DNA of 64,000 nt from Nesterenkonia sp. LB17 (GTDB lineage: Bacteria; Actinomycetota; Actinomycetes; Actinomycetales; Micrococcaceae). Location of the stretch: assembly GCF_022565915.1 (NCBI RefSeq), contig NZ_JAJOYX010000002.1:318293-382292 (forward strand). Reading direction: 5' to 3'. The position numbers and the translations under genes were made by a program. Shown piece by piece: positions 28,229-38,631 of the stretch. The notes beneath the pieces were generated by a model. The model did no database searches. It saw nothing but the letters and a program-made list of their open reading frames with translations, and was not told where the DNA came from. Position 1 is the stretch's first letter. Each line of letters begins with the position of its first letter.

Positions 28229-31200
28229 ATGTCCCACCCCGAGACCCCCGCAGACGACGCAGCGGGCAGCAACGACATCTTCAATCCCTTCAGTGCGCCG
28301 CAGCCGTCGCCGGAGAGCTCCGAGCCCTCCCGCAGCGCCGCAGAGGCGGAGTCGGCCCAGGAGCCCAGAGCAGCCGTTCAGGACGACGCCGTCAACGTCC
28401 TGTTCCAGGCGCCGGATCTGGCCACGGTCAAGCCACGGACCCCGGCGAAGACCCGCAGCGCCGACACCGAGGACTCCGACTCCCAGGACGAGGACCAGCC
28501 TGAGTCCGGATCACGCCGGCGCGGTTCGCGACGCAGCGGCTCCAACGCGGGAAGCCCGTCCAAGGACGACTCGGCTTCGCGCAGGGGCGACCGGTCCGCC
28601 AGTGATGGTGACCCCAGCTCTGGCGCCCAGGACCGTCCAGGACAGGACCGTTCAGCACAGGGCGGTGACTCGGCGAACAGCGATTCCCAGGGCCGCGACT
28701 CACAGAACAGCAGCTCCCAGGATGGGGACTCCGAGGACGACGAGTCCCAGGACTGGGATGCGCAGTCCGAGGACGACCAGGACGGTGACGGCCAGGGCCG
28801 TCGCTCGCGCCGCAAGCGTCGCCGCGGCGGTCGGAACAAGAACCGCAGCTCCGAAGACTCCAGCGACTCCGACTCGTCGGACTCGCAGAGCTCAGCGGGG
28901 GACTCCGCGGACCAGCGGGACTCTGCGCGGCAGAACGGCTCGAAGAACTCCGAGTCCAAGAACGGCGACTCCAAGGACGGCGAGTCCGGCGACGGGTCCG
29001 GTTCGCAGAGCCGCTCCGAGCGGGAGACCAGCTCCGCGGACGATGACGAGCCGGTGATCCGCAAGCGCCGTCGTCGTCGTCGCGGCAGCGCCGACCTGGA
29101 GGTCGAGTCCAACGAAGATGACGCCCACACCGTGACCCGGGTCCGCGCGCCGCGCGAGGCCGCTGAGGCTCCGGTCTCGGACAAGGTCACCGGGCTCAAG
29201 GGCTCCACCCGGCTCGAGGCCAAGCGGCAGCGCCGGCGGTCCTCCCGGGACACCGGACGCCGCCGGCAGGTCATCACCGAGGCCGAGTTCCTGGCGCGCC
29301 GCGAGTCCGTGGACCGCAAGATGATCGTGCGCCAGCGCGGCGAGCGAATCCAGATCGGCGTGCTCGAGGACGGCGTGCTCGCAGAGCACTACGTCTCGCA
29401 CACCACCCAGGATTCGCTGATCGGCAACGTCTACCTCGGCAAGGTCCAGAACGTGCTGCCCTCCATGGAGGCCGCCTTCGTGGACATCGGCCGCGGCCGC
29501 AACGCCGTGCTCTACGCCGGTGAGGTCGACTGGGCCGCGTCCCGTCTGAGCGGAGGCCCGCGCAAGATCGAGAACGCGCTGAAGTCCGGGGACTCGGTGC
29601 TCGTCCAGGTCACCAAGGACCCGGTCGGACACAAGGGAGCCCGGCTGACCAGCCAGATCTCGCTGCCCGGTCGCTACCTGGTCTTCGTGCCCGGCGGTTC
29701 GATGACCGGCATCTCGCGGAAGCTGCCCGACACCGAGCGCGCCCGGCTGAAGAAGGTCCTCAAGGACCACATGCCCGACAACGCCGGCGTGATCGTGCGC
29801 ACGGCTGCGGAAGGCGCCTCCGAGGAGGAGCTGACCAACGACATCAACCGGCTGCGCTCGCTCTGGGAGCAGATCCAGCGCCAGTCCGATGACAAGAAGG
29901 TGCTGGCACCGGAGCTCTTCTACGCCGAGCCCGACCTGACCATCAAGGTGGTCCGTGACGTCTTCAACGAAGACTTCTCCTCCATGGAGGTCCAGGGTGA
30001 CGAGACCTGGGACAACATCGAGGCGTACGTCACCTATGTGGCTCCGCACCTGCTCGACCGGCTCCAGCAGTGGATCCCGGAGGAGCAGCAGGCCGACGAC
30101 ATCTTCTCCCACCACCGGATCGACGAGCAGCTGAACAAGGCGCTGGACCGCAAGGTCAACCTGCCCTCCGGCGGCTCGCTGGTCTTCGACCGCACCGAAG
30201 CCATGACCGTGGTCGACGTCAACACCGGCAAGTTCGTCGGCTCCGGCGGCAACCTCGAGGAGACCGTCACCAAGAACAACCTCGAAGCCGCCGAAGAGCT
30301 CGTCCGGCAGCTGCGCCTGCGCGACATCGGCGGGATCATCGTGGTCGACTTCATCGACATGGTCCTCGAGGTCAACCGCGATCTGGTGCTGCGCCGACTG
30401 GTCGAGTGCCTGGGCCGAGACCGCACCAAGCACCAGGTCGCTGAGGTGACCTCGCTGGGTCTGATCCAGATGACCCGCAAGCGCATGGGCACCGGCCTGC
30501 TGGAGGTCTTCTCCGAAGACTGCGAGCACTGCGCTGGACGCGGCGTGATCACCCACGCCGAACCGATCGAGCACGGTGGATCCTTCACCTCGCACGGGGA
30601 CCCGCAGAAGGCCCGGGCGCCGAAGAAGCGGCGCAAGGCCAAGGGTCGCCGCCCCGAGGATGACAACGACTCCCAGCAGTCCACCCCCGAGGTCAGTGCC
30701 GAGGAGAAGGAGCGGCAGGAGAAGGCCCGCCAGGCACTGGCCCAGGTCGCCGCGGCCACCGCGTCGAAGCACGCCGAGGAGGAGCAGCGCTCCACCGGGG
30801 ATCGCGACAAGAACACTGACGCCGGTGCCGAGCAGGGCTCCGCGAAGAACGCCGAGACGGGTGCTGACCGCAACGACGGCGACCGCTCTGCCGAGAACGC
30901 TCAGTCCGGCTCCACGTCAGGGTCCCGTCCGGCACGCCGCAGGGGACGACGCAGCGCCAGCCAGCCCGCTGGCAGCGCGGGGTCGAGCACTCCGGCTGAC
31001 TCCGGCGCAGCTGATTCCGGTGCAGCGAAGACCGACAGCGTGAAGACCGGCACGGCCAAGTCCGACGCCGCGGCAGCGGCTCCGGCCGAGGCCTCCGGCG
31101 AGAAGGTGCTCAAGATCGGCGGCGAGGAGGTTCCGCTTCCGCGCGCCGAGAAGCGCGAGCAGAAGGCGCCCGCCTCCGCAGGCGCCTCCAGCCAGGACAA

Positions 31201-31474
31201 GCAGGCCTCGCTCGACACCCTGGGTCAGGCGCTGGACTCGCGTGAACCGCGCAGCCCGGCACCGGCCCGTCGCCGTCGTCGTGCCGCCGGATCGGTCCAG
31301 GGCGCCTCCGGCGAGGTGCAGCAGATCGCCGCCGCGCAGAAGCCTGAGGGCAAGACCTTCTCCTCGGCGCAGGCCGAGCAGGGATCTGCCGAGACCGCGA
31401 CGAAGAAGCCGGCGACTGAGCCGGTGATGCTCGGCGTAGGGGTCAAGGCCGAGGAGATCTCCCGCCCCGAGTAG
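28229..31474 (+). CDS. rne: Ribonuclease E/G with long disordered arms
   Basis: A protein of about 1080 residues with the catalytic core in the middle. Residues about 330-780 contain the S1 domain (YLGKVQNVLPSMEAAFVDIGRGRNAVL), the DNase I-like catalytic region (FDRTEAMTVVDVNTGKFVG, IIVVDFIDM with the Mg2+-binding Asp) and the zinc link CEHCAGRG. The first ~320 residues are Ser/Asp/Gln/Arg-rich with repeated SQDGDS-like units, and the last ~300 are charged Ala/Lys/Glu low complexity. This is typical of actinobacterial RNase E, whose arms bind RNA and degradosome partners. ATG 28229 follows AGGAG at 12 bp, and GTG 28202 is an alternative. Confidence 0.93.
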   Translation: MSHPETPADDAAGSNDIFNPFSAPQPSPESSEPSRSAAEAESAQEPRAAVQDDAVNVLFQAPDLATVKPRTPAKTRSADTEDSDSQDEDQPESGSRRRGSRRSGSNAGSPSKDDSASRRGDRSASDGDPSSGAQDRPGQDRSAQGGDSANSDSQGRDSQNSSSQDGDSEDDESQDWDAQSEDDQDGDGQGRRSRRKRRRGGRNKNRSSEDSSDSDSSDSQSSAGDSADQRDSARQNGSKNSESKNGDSKDGESGDGSGSQSRSERETSSADDDEPVIRKRRRRRRGSADLEVESNEDDAHTVTRVRAPREAAEAPVSDKVTGLKGSTRLEAKRQRRRSSRDTGRRRQVITEAEFLARRESVDRKMIVRQRGERIQIGVLEDGVLAEHYVSHTTQDSLIGNVYLGKVQNVLPSMEAAFVDIGRGRNAVLYAGEVDWAASRLSGGPRKIENALKSGDSVLVQVTKDPVGHKGARLTSQISLPGRYLVFVPGGSMTGISRKLPDTERARLKKVLKDHMPDNAGVIVRTAAEGASEEELTNDINRLRSLWEQIQRQSDDKKVLAPELFYAEPDLTIKVVRDVFNEDFSSMEVQGDETWDNIEAYVTYVAPHLLDRLQQWIPEEQQADDIFSHHRIDEQLNKALDRKVNLPSGGSLVFDRTEAMTVVDVNTGKFVGSGGNLEETVTKNNLEAAEELVRQLRLRDIGGIIVVDFIDMVLEVNRDLVLRRLVECLGRDRTKHQVAEVTSLGLIQMTRKRMGTGLLEVFSEDCEHCAGRGVITHAEPIEHGGSFTSHGDPQKARAPKKRRKAKGRRPEDDNDSQQSTPEVSAEEKERQEKARQALAQVAAATASKHAEEEQRSTGDRDKNTDAGAEQGSAKNAETGADRNDGDRSAENAQSGSTSGSRPARRRGRRSASQPAGSAGSSTPADSGAADSGAAKTDSVKTGTAKSDAAAAAPAEASGEKVLKIGGEEVPLPRAEKREQKAPASAGASSQDKQASLDTLGQALDSREPRSPAPARRRRRAAGSVQGASGEVQQIAAAQKPEGKTFSSAQAEQGSAETATKKPATEPVMLGVGVKAEEISRPE

Positions 31475-31524
31475 CCAGCGGGCCGGGCCTGCTCCACCCG
31501 CTGGGTGGATCGGGCTCGGCCAAC

Positions 31525-31553
31525 TTGCTGTCCCAGGGGTCCTCGCGTAAGGT
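31525..31553 (+). promoter_or_regulatory. Probable sigma70-type promoter for rplU-rpmA
   Basis: TTGCTG and TAAGGT are separated by exactly 17 bp, about 130 bp before rplU. A short hairpin (TTGGTG/CACCAA, 31560-31578) follows in the leader. Confidence 0.6.
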
Positions 31554-31683
31554 TGACCCTTGGTGTTATAAGCACCAACATGTCTTCCGCGCAGATCGGC
31601 GGAGAGTCTCTGCAGAGAGAATTCACCGCTGATATGCGCGATTGGTTTAGTCCGAAATGATCATCGAGAGAAGTGAGTCCCAA

Positions 31684-31992
31684 GTGGTGTACGCGATTGT
31701 CCGCGCTGGCGGCCGCCAGGAAAAGGTTTCCGTTGGAGACCTCGTGACCGTTGACCGAGTTCCGGGCGCGGCAGGCAGCACCATTAAGCTGCCGGCAGTG
31801 ATGCTGGTGGACGGGGACAAGGTCACTACCGCAGCAGATGAGCTCGCCAAGATCTCGGTCGAGGCCGAGGTCCTGGAGAACTTCCGCGGTAAGAAGATCG
31901 TCATTGAGAAGTTCAAGAACAAGACCGGCTACCGCAAGCGCCAGGGTCACCGTTCTGAGCTCACCCGCATCAAGGTGACCTCGATCGCCTGA
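31684..31992 (+). CDS. rplU: 50S ribosomal protein L21
   Basis: A 102-residue ribosomal protein starting at GTG 31684 ([20 protein letters not shown]), the standard L21 start. The upstream in-frame ATG at 31657 would add nine unconserved residues. The typical [21 protein letters not shown]-terminus binds 23S rRNA. It is followed by rpmA 52 bp downstream. Confidence 0.97.
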   Translation: MVYAIVRAGGRQEKVSVGDLVTVDRVPGAAGSTIKLPAVMLVDGDKVTTAADELAKISVEAEVLENFRGKKIVIEKFKNKTGYRKRQGHRSELTRIKVTSIA

Positions 31993-32044
31993 GGCGATCA
32001 AGGTTCGCAGTTTCCCCGTTCTTCCCGAGAGGTAGGCAGACCCA

Positions 32045-32299
32045 ATGGCACATAAAAAAGGTGCGAGCTCGACTCGCAACGGCCGCGATTCCAACGCCCA
32101 GTACCTGGGCGTGAAGCGCTTCGGCGGTCAGAACGTCTCCGCTGGTGAGATCCTGATCCGCCAGCGCGGCACCAAGTTCCACCCCGGCGTCAACGTCGGA
32201 CGCGGTGGCGACGACACCCTCTTCGCACTCGCAGAAGGCGCCGTCGAGTTCGGCAGCCGTCGCGGTCGGAAGGTCGTCAACATCGTCCCAGCAGCCTGA
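32045..32299 (+). CDS. rpmA: 50S ribosomal protein L27
   Basis: An 84-residue protein with the canonical N-terminus [24 protein letters not shown] and the body [22 protein letters not shown]. It lines the peptidyl-transferase centre. There is no Firmicutes-style cleavable prosequence. It lies in the conserved rplU-rpmA-obgE order. Confidence 0.98.
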   Translation: MAHKKGASSTRNGRDSNAQYLGVKRFGGQNVSAGEILIRQRGTKFHPGVNVGRGGDDTLFALAEGAVEFGSRRGRKVVNIVPAA

Positions 32300-32330
32300 T
32301 CCAGGCCTGCACAGACGTTTCGCACGTAAA

Positions 32331-32372
32331 GTCGAGGGTGGGCCCACTTGATGGGCCCACCCTCGACTTGTC
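32331..32372 (+). terminator. Strong hairpin terminator between rpmA and obgE
   Basis: A perfect 16-bp stem GTCGAGGGTGGGCCCA / TGGGCCCACCCTCGAC with a 5-base loop, followed by TTGTCTT. It probably ends most rplU-rpmA transcripts and attenuates read-through to obgE. Confidence 0.85.
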
Positions 32373-32406
32373 TTAAGTCAGAATTTTCTTCAAGGAGTCT
32401 CCAGCC

Positions 32407-34077
32407 ATGGCACATTTCGTCGACCGAGTGGTCCTCCACACCACGGGCGGTAACGGTGGCCACGGCTGCGTCTCCGTGCACCGCGAGAAGTTCAAGCCCC
32501 TCGGCGGGCCCGACGGCGGCAACGGCGGCGACGGCGGCTCCGTGGTCCTCGTGGTCGACCCGCAGACCACCACCCTGCTGGAGTACCACCACCGTCCGCA
32601 TCGCCACGGCGAGAACGGCGGCGTCGGCCAGGGCGACCTCCGGCACGGCACCCGCGGTCCCGTGCTGGAGCTGCCCGTGCCCGAGGGCACCGTGGTCAAG
32701 GACCGGGACGGCCGGGTCCTCGCCGACCTCGTCGAACCCGGTGCCCGCTACACGATCTCCGAAGGCGGACAGGGCGGTCTCGGCAACGCCTCACTGTCCT
32801 CGAAGAAGCGCAAGGCCCCCGGCTTCGCCCTGCTCGGCACCCCCGGTGAGGCGAACGACATCGTCCTGGAGCTGAAGTCCGTCGCGGACATCGCCCTGGT
32901 CGGATTCCCCTCCGCCGGCAAGTCCAGCCTGATCGCCGCGATGAGCGCCGCGCGGCCCAAGATCGCTGACTACCCCTTCACCACCCTGGTGCCCAACCTG
33001 GGCGTCGTCGAAGCCGGTGAGACCCGGTTCACCGTGGCTGATGTGCCCGGACTGATCCCCGGCGCCGCCGAGGGCAAGGGCCTGGGACACGAGTTCCTGC
33101 GCCACGTGGAGCGCTGCGCCGCGCTGGTGCACGTGCTCGACTGCGCCTCGCTGGAGAGCGACCGCGATCCGCTGGGCGATCTCGACGCCATCGAGGCCGA
33201 GCTCGCCGCCTACGCCCCGGACAAGGTCGAAGGCGCCGGCGGCACCGAGGACAACTCCTCCAACGCGGTTCCGCTCAACGAGCGCCCACGCCTGGTCGCG
33301 CTGAACAAGACCGACCTGCCCGACGGTGCCGCGATGGCTGAGATGGTGCGCGCCGAGCTCACCGGCCGCGGCTACCGGGTCTTCGACGTCTCCGCACTGA
33401 ACCGCGACGGACTGCGCGATCTCGGCTTCGCCATGGCCGAACTGGTCCTCGAGGCGCGCGCCCAGCGCGAGATCGAACCCGCCCCGGTGCCGGTCACCGT
33501 GCGGCCACGCGCGGTGAACCGCAAGCAGTTCACCGTCACCGCGGAGTCCAAGGGCGGCGAGCCGCTGTGGCGCGTGCGCGGGGACAAGCCCGAGCGCTGG
33601 ATCCTGCAGACCGACTTCGGCAACGACGAGGCCGTCGGCTACCTCGCCGACCGCCTGGTCGCCGTCGGCATCGAGGACGAGCTCTTCAAGCAGGGCGCCA
33701 AGCCCGGCGAGGCCGTGGTCATCGGCTCCGAGGAGGACGGCGTGGTCTTCGACTGGGAGCCCACCATGGCTGCCGGTGCCGAGCACCTGGGCGGTCCTCG
33801 CGGCACCGATCTGCGCCTGGACGACCATTCCCGGCCCACCCGTGCGGAGAAGAAGCAGGAGCAGGCAGACCGCCGCGCCGCGAAGGTCGCCACCCGCGCC
33901 GAGATGGACGTGGAGTACCGCTCCCAGGCCGGCGCGCCCACCAAGCGCAAGGACGACGGCGCGCCCACCAGCGTCACCGATGAGGACGGCGTGGAGATCT
34001 TCTACCCGCACGGCAATCCTGACGACCTGCAGGACGAGGGCTTCGGCACTGATGAGGCGGAGGCCGACCAGCGATGA
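32407..34077 (+). CDS. obgE: GTPase ObgE/CgtA
   Basis: A 556-residue ribosome-associated GTPase. The glycine-rich Obg domain (residues 1-158, for example [16 protein letters not shown]) is followed by the G domain with G1 [10 protein letters not shown]3 [10 protein letters not shown]4 NKTD and the OCT domain specific to Gram-positives (about residues 355-435). A charged tail of about 120 residues is extra. ATG 32407 has RBS AAGGAG. The stop overlaps proB by 4 nt (ATGA), giving translational coupling. Confidence 0.95.
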   Translation: MAHFVDRVVLHTTGGNGGHGCVSVHREKFKPLGGPDGGNGGDGGSVVLVVDPQTTTLLEYHHRPHRHGENGGVGQGDLRHGTRGPVLELPVPEGTVVKDRDGRVLADLVEPGARYTISEGGQGGLGNASLSSKKRKAPGFALLGTPGEANDIVLELKSVADIALVGFPSAGKSSLIAAMSAARPKIADYPFTTLVPNLGVVEAGETRFTVADVPGLIPGAAEGKGLGHEFLRHVERCAALVHVLDCASLESDRDPLGDLDAIEAELAAYAPDKVEGAGGTEDNSSNAVPLNERPRLVALNKTDLPDGAAMAEMVRAELTGRGYRVFDVSALNRDGLRDLGFAMAELVLEARAQREIEPAPVPVTVRPRAVNRKQFTVTAESKGGEPLWRVRGDKPERWILQTDFGNDEAVGYLADRLVAVGIEDELFKQGAKPGEAVVIGSEEDGVVFDWEPTMAAGAEHLGGPRGTDLRLDDHSRPTRAEKKQEQADRRAAKVATRAEMDVEYRSQAGAPTKRKDDGAPTSVTDEDGVEIFYPHGNPDDLQDEGFGTDEAEADQR

Positions 34078-35228
34078 GCACGCCCCGGCTGACCGAATCG
34101 ATGGTCACCGCCCGCACAGACCTGGTCAACGCCAGGCGCGTGGTGGTGAAGATCGGCTCCTCCTCGCTGACCACCCTTGACGGGGGGATCTCCGTGGACG
34201 CGCTGAATCGGCTGGTCGCGGATCTGCAGGTGCTGCGTGCGCGCGGCACCGAGGTCGTGCTGGTCTCCTCCGGTGCGATCGCCGCGGGCCTGGCCCCGCT
34301 GGGTCTGGGCACCCGGCCGGCCGACCTCGCCACCCAGCAGGCTGCGGCGGCCGTCGGCCAGGGGCTGCTGCTGGCGCACTACACCCGGGCCTTCGCCCAG
34401 TATCAGACCACCGTCTCGCAGGTGCTGCTGACCGTGGAGGACCTGATGCGGCGCACCCAGTACACCAACGCGCTGCGCACCCTGGAGAAGCTGCTCAGCC
34501 TCGGAGCGGTCCCGGTGATCAACGAGAACGACGCGGTGGCCACCCACGAGATCCGCTTCGGCGACAATGACCGGCTCGCCGCGCTGACCGCGAACCTGCT
34601 CCGCGCGGACGCGCTGATCCTGCTCTCCGACGTGGACGCCCTCTACGACGGGCCGCCGGAACAGGGCGGCTCACCGGTCTCCCATGTCTCCGGTCCCGAG
34701 GACCTGACCGGGGTGACACTGGGCCGCCGCGGGAAGGCCGGCGTCGGCACCGGGGGCATGGTGACCAAGGTCGAAGCCGCCCAGATCGTCGCCTCCAGCG
34801 GCATCCCGGCGCTGCTGACCTCCGCGCCGAACGCCCGCCGGCTCTTCCACGGCGAAGACGTGGGCACCTTCTTCGAGGCCAGGGGACGACGCCGCGGCGC
34901 CCGGTCCGCCTGGATCGCCCACCTGGCCCACCCCAAGGGCCGGCTGAGCATCGACGACGGGGCTGTCGCCGCCGTCGTCGAAGGTCGACGCTCACTGCTG
35001 CCGGCCGGGATCCTCGCCCTGACCGGGGACTTCGAGGCTTCGGACCCGGTGGAGATCACCGACCGGGCCGGCACCGTGCGGGCCAGGGGACTGGTGGGGT
35101 ACTCCTCCACCGAGCTCCCGCAGATGCTCGGGCGCTCCACCGCCGAGCTGGGCACCGACCTGGGGCCGGAATATGAACGTGCAGTGATTCACGCAGATGA
35201 CATCGTCCGCATCGAGACTAGGCTGTGA
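34074..35228 (+). CDS. proB: Glutamate 5-kinase
   Basis: A 384-residue enzyme making glutamyl 5-phosphate for proline synthesis. The kinase domain includes [48 protein letters not shown] and the proline-feedback region. A C-terminal PUA domain (residues about 290-384) is present. It starts inside the obgE stop and ends on proA (GTGA/ATG), forming an obgE-proB-proA operon. Confidence 0.95.
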   Translation: MSTPRLTESMVTARTDLVNARRVVVKIGSSSLTTLDGGISVDALNRLVADLQVLRARGTEVVLVSSGAIAAGLAPLGLGTRPADLATQQAAAAVGQGLLLAHYTRAFAQYQTTVSQVLLTVEDLMRRTQYTNALRTLEKLLSLGAVPVINENDAVATHEIRFGDNDRLAALTANLLRADALILLSDVDALYDGPPEQGGSPVSHVSGPEDLTGVTLGRRGKAGVGTGGMVTKVEAAQIVASSGIPALLTSAPNARRLFHGEDVGTFFEARGRRRGARSAWIAHLAHPKGRLSIDDGAVAAVVEGRRSLLPAGILALTGDFEASDPVEITDRAGTVRARGLVGYSSTELPQMLGRSTAELGTDLGPEYERAVIHADDIVRIETRL

Positions 35229-35230
35229 GC

Positions 35231-36634
35231 ATGGCAGACCAGCAGAAGACCCAGCAGCCCGAGACCAGCTCCGCGAAGGACGACTCCGAGGAGACGGTGA
35301 AGGACGTCCCGGGTGAGACCCCGAAGGACGTCCCGCAGGAGGTCGCCGACGGCATCAGCGCAGTCGCCGAGCGCGCCCGCGAAGCATCCCGGGGTCTCCG
35401 CGGCCTCGACCGCGAGCACAAGGACCGGACCCTGGCTGCAGTGGCCTCCGGCCTTCGCGAGTCCGTCGTCTCCCTCACCGAGGCGAATCATGAAGACCTC
35501 GAGCGAGGCCGCGAAGCAGGACTCAGCCGCTCGCTGCTGGACCGGCTGGCGCTGAGCCAGGAACGCATCGAGGCCCTCGCCGCATCCGTCGAAGAGATCA
35601 TGGGCCTCAGCGACCCCGTCGGTCGGGTGCTGCAGGGCCGCACGCTGCCCAACGGGCTGCGCCTGACCCAGGTCAGCGTTCCGCTCGGAGTGATGGGAGT
35701 GATCTACGAGGCCCGCCCCAACGTGACCGTGGACATCGCAGCCCTCGGGCTCAAGTCCGGCAACGCCGTGATCCTGCGCGGCGGGTCCGCCGCGCAGAAG
35801 ACCAACGAGATGCTGCTGGCGATCATCCGCGACGCGCTGCGCACGACCGCGGTGCCCGTCGACGCGGTGCAGTCCATCGACAGCTTCGGACGCGAGGGTG
35901 CCACCGCGCTGATGACCCAGCGCGGCTCCGTCGACGTGCTCATCCCGCGCGGAGGCCGGGAACTGATCCAGCACGTGGTGCAGAACTCAAGAGTGCCGGT
36001 GATCGAGACCGGTGAGGGCAACGTGCACATCTACATCGACGCCCACGCCGACGCGGAGACCGCACGCAACATCGTGGTCAACGCCAAGACATCGCGGCCC
36101 AGCGTCTGCAACGCCGCCGAGACCCTGCTCCTGCATGTCCACGCCGCCGAGGCCGGCCAGGAGGTCCTGCGCGGGCTGCTGCGCAGCGGCGTGAACCTGC
36201 ACGTGGACGCGCGTGCCCGCGAATGGCTGCCCGCCACCCAGCCGGAGAGCCTCACCGAGGATCCGGTGAAGTTCGGCACCGTCACCGAGGTCACCGAAGA
36301 CGACTACGCCACCGAGTACCACGATCTGGAGATGGCCGTCGGAGTGGTGGACTCACTCGATGACGCCATCGCCCACATCACCCGCTTCTCCACCGGGCAC
36401 ACCGAGGCGATCGTCACCGACTCGGTGGCCAACGCCGACCGGTTCGTCGCCGAGGTCGATGCCGCGGCCGTGATCGTCAACGCGTCCACCCGCTTCACCG
36501 ACGGCGGGCAGTTCGGCCTCGGTGCGGAGGTCGGCATCTCCACCCAGAAGATGCACGCCCGCGGGCCCATGGGGATGGCCGAGCTGACCACCACCAAGTG
36601 GATCGTCCGCGGCGAGGGCCAGGTCCGCGCCTGA
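35231..36634 (+). CDS. proA: Glutamate-5-semialdehyde dehydrogenase
   Basis: A 467-residue NADPH-dependent enzyme reducing glutamyl phosphate. VMGVIYEARPNVTVDIA, AVILRGGSAA, the catalytic Cys in SRPSVCNAAETLL, and FGLGAEVGISTQKMHARGPMG identify it. ATG 35231 is adopted, and GTG 35225 overlapping the proB stop is equally possible. An N-terminal extension of ~40 acidic residues (DVPGETPKDVPQE) precedes the core. Confidence 0.95.
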   Translation: MADQQKTQQPETSSAKDDSEETVKDVPGETPKDVPQEVADGISAVAERAREASRGLRGLDREHKDRTLAAVASGLRESVVSLTEANHEDLERGREAGLSRSLLDRLALSQERIEALAASVEEIMGLSDPVGRVLQGRTLPNGLRLTQVSVPLGVMGVIYEARPNVTVDIAALGLKSGNAVILRGGSAAQKTNEMLLAIIRDALRTTAVPVDAVQSIDSFGREGATALMTQRGSVDVLIPRGGRELIQHVVQNSRVPVIETGEGNVHIYIDAHADAETARNIVVNAKTSRPSVCNAAETLLLHVHAAEAGQEVLRGLLRSGVNLHVDARAREWLPATQPESLTEDPVKFGTVTEVTEDDYATEYHDLEMAVGVVDSLDDAIAHITRFSTGHTEAIVTDSVANADRFVAEVDAAAVIVNASTRFTDGGQFGLGAEVGISTQKMHARGPMGMAELTTTKWIVRGEGQVRA

Positions 36635-36688
36635 TTCCCGTACACTGGGGATCGATAAATCCACGTTCATCCCACCTGAGGGAGAAGC

Positions 36689-36868
36689 ATGTTCAACCTG
36701 CACGTCATCGCCACAGTTCTCGGCGCCGAGGAGCCCAGCGCGCTGCCGATCGAAGCGCACTGGTTCGGCATCATCATGTTCGTCCTGCTGATGTTCCTGC
36801 TGCTGATCACCATGAGCTTCGCCGATAAGGGCCGCCAGCTGCCCGCGGCACCGCACAGCGATCACTGA
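36689..36868 (+). CDS. Small single-pass membrane protein (59 aa) between proA and nadD
   Basis: Begins [19 protein letters not shown] after a clear GAGGGAGAAGC ribosome binding site and has one transmembrane helix ([19 protein letters not shown], residues about 26-44) followed by a short Lys/Arg/His tail. A gene of this kind sits at this spot in related actinobacteria, as I recall. It has no known function. A TACACT -10-like element lies about 40 bp upstream. Confidence 0.8.
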   Translation: MFNLHVIATVLGAEEPSALPIEAHWFGIIMFVLLMFLLLITMSFADKGRQLPAAPHSDH

Positions 36869-36873
36869 CCCTC

Positions 36874-37524
36874 TTGGCGCAACGTCACCCGCGCGTCGCG
36901 GCGACCTCTGAGCGTGCTCCAGGTCCGCTGCGACTGGGGATCATGGGTGGCACCTTCGACCCGATCCATCACGGTCACCTGGTCGCGGCCAGCGAGGTGG
37001 CAACAGAGTTTTCCCTCGATGAGGTCATCTTCGTCCCCACGGGGGAGCCGTGGCAGAAGGCGGGCCGTGAGGTCGCGCCCGCTGAGCATCGCTACCTGCT
37101 GACCGTGGTCGCCACGGCCGCAAATCCTCGTTTCACCGTGTCCCGCGTGGACATCGACCGCGGGGGAGCGACGTACACCATCGACACCCTGCGCGACTTT
37201 CGCGAGATGTACCCCGATGCTGAGCTGTTCTTCATCACCGGTGCCGATGCGATGGCCCAGATCATGTCCTGGAAGAACGTCGATGAGCTCTGGGAGCTCG
37301 CGCACTTCGTCTCGGTGACCCGTCCCGGGTACATCTCCGAGGACTTCGGCCGGACCGATGAGATCTCCCTGATGGAGATCCCGGCGATGGCGATCTCCTC
37401 CACGGACTGCCGCGAACGCGTCCGCGCCGAGAAGCCGGTCTGGTACCTGGTGCCCGACGGCGTGGTGCAATACATCGCCAAGCACCGGCTGTACCAACCA
37501 GATTCAGCGGACCCCGCGCGTTGA
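36874..37524 (+). CDS. nadD: Nicotinate-nucleotide adenylyltransferase
   Basis: A 216-residue nucleotidylyltransferase that makes deamido-NAD from NaMN and ATP. The signature [19 protein letters not shown] is near residue 22, and the second motif [11 protein letters not shown] near the C-terminus. The TTG 36874 start is the only reasonable one, 5 bp after the small membrane gene stop. Confidence 0.93.
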   Translation: MAQRHPRVAATSERAPGPLRLGIMGGTFDPIHHGHLVAASEVATEFSLDEVIFVPTGEPWQKAGREVAPAEHRYLLTVVATAANPRFTVSRVDIDRGGATYTIDTLRDFREMYPDAELFFITGADAMAQIMSWKNVDELWELAHFVSVTRPGYISEDFGRTDEISLMEIPAMAISSTDCRERVRAEKPVWYLVPDGVVQYIAKHRLYQPDSADPAR

Positions 37525-37651
37525 GTGCTCCGCACCCTCACGCCTCGGCATACGATGGACATCGGTGCTCCACCGTTGAGACCGATTTGATCCAGGGCAA
37601 CGTCCCTACTCGGGCAGCACTGTCTGGCCGGGGACTTCAGGAGGCCGCACG

Positions 37652-38620
37652 ATGACCGCAGAGAACACCGAGCTGAACGACGCGTCAGACGGCGAAGATC
37701 TGCGCGCCCGGTACCTTCCGGTCTCCCGCAAGGAGCTGCGCCGTCAGCGCGAAGCTGAGCTCGCCCAGAAGCGCACCGGAAAGCGTCGTGCGCCGAAGCG
37801 GGTCATCGACGGGGTCTCAGCCGACGCGACCGCGCCGGAGAGTGGCCTTGGATCCCCCGAGGCCGCTGAATCCCTCAACGACGCCGAGCCCGGCGCCGTC
37901 GGCGGGTCCGGCACAGCCCCCGCGTTCACGACCGGTTCCGAGTCCACCAGCGGATCCAGCTCCAGCACAGCGCCTGCCGCCGCCTGGGAATTCTCCCTCC
38001 CAGCGCCTTCCACCCAGGACTCCACACCCGTTTCGGCAGCCGTGGCGGCTGCTGAGGCTGACCACTCGGAATCTCAGCAGCCTGAAGAGGCCGAGTTCTT
38101 CGGTGCCGAAGAGGGTGAGACGCCTGAGGATCGGGCAGAGACCGACTGGTCCGAAGCTGATCTCGCGGCCGAGGACAGGATCGCGGAGCTGCGGGAGCTC
38201 ACCCAGGCCGTGGTCGCCGCCGATGATCCAGACCGAGTGGATCCCGAGCTGCTGAAGAAGCAGCAGGCCCTCGCAGCCCGGGCGATGCAGGCCAACCAGG
38301 AACGGCTGCGCAGGGAACAGGTCGAGGCGGACCGGGATGATGAGGAGCGGCGGCGTCCTCTGCGGCCCGAGTCCGACGTGATCACGCGCAAGACCCTGCG
38401 GGCTCACCTGGAATCTGATGAGCCCGCGGAGCCGACCGTCTACGCGACCGGATCCATCGAACCGATCCAGGCGCGCGGAGCCCACGGTCTCGAAATCGAC
38501 GCGATGGTCGAACACAGCACACGTCAGGGAGCGCGTCAGTCCATGATGGGCTGGCTTGTGATCATTCTCGCCCTGCTGCTGATCATCACGGTCGGTGTTG
38601 TACTCTCATTCATCCTCTAA
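37652..38620 (+). CDS. C-terminally anchored, largely disordered protein
   Basis: A 322-residue acidic protein. The first ~60 residues include a basic patch (RKELRRQREAELAQKR), the middle is Ser/Ala/Glu low complexity, residues about 170-230 look coiled-coil-like (RMQ-NQERLRREQVEADRDDEE), and the end is a single membrane span (MGWLVIILALLLIITVGVVLSFIL). It has a strong AGGAGG ribosome binding site. It lies between nadD and rsfS, where related actinobacteria also carry such a protein. Possibly a cytoplasmic domain tethered to the membrane. Function unknown. Confidence 0.8.
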   Translation: MTAENTELNDASDGEDLRARYLPVSRKELRRQREAELAQKRTGKRRAPKRVIDGVSADATAPESGLGSPEAAESLNDAEPGAVGGSGTAPAFTTGSESTSGSSSSTAPAAAWEFSLPAPSTQDSTPVSAAVAAAEADHSESQQPEEAEFFGAEEGETPEDRAETDWSEADLAAEDRIAELRELTQAVVAADDPDRVDPELLKKQQALAARAMQANQERLRREQVEADRDDEERRRPLRPESDVITRKTLRAHLESDEPAEPTVYATGSIEPIQARGAHGLEIDAMVEHSTRQGARQSMMGWLVIILALLLIITVGVVLSFIL

Positions 38621-38631
38621 GCTTGGACGTC

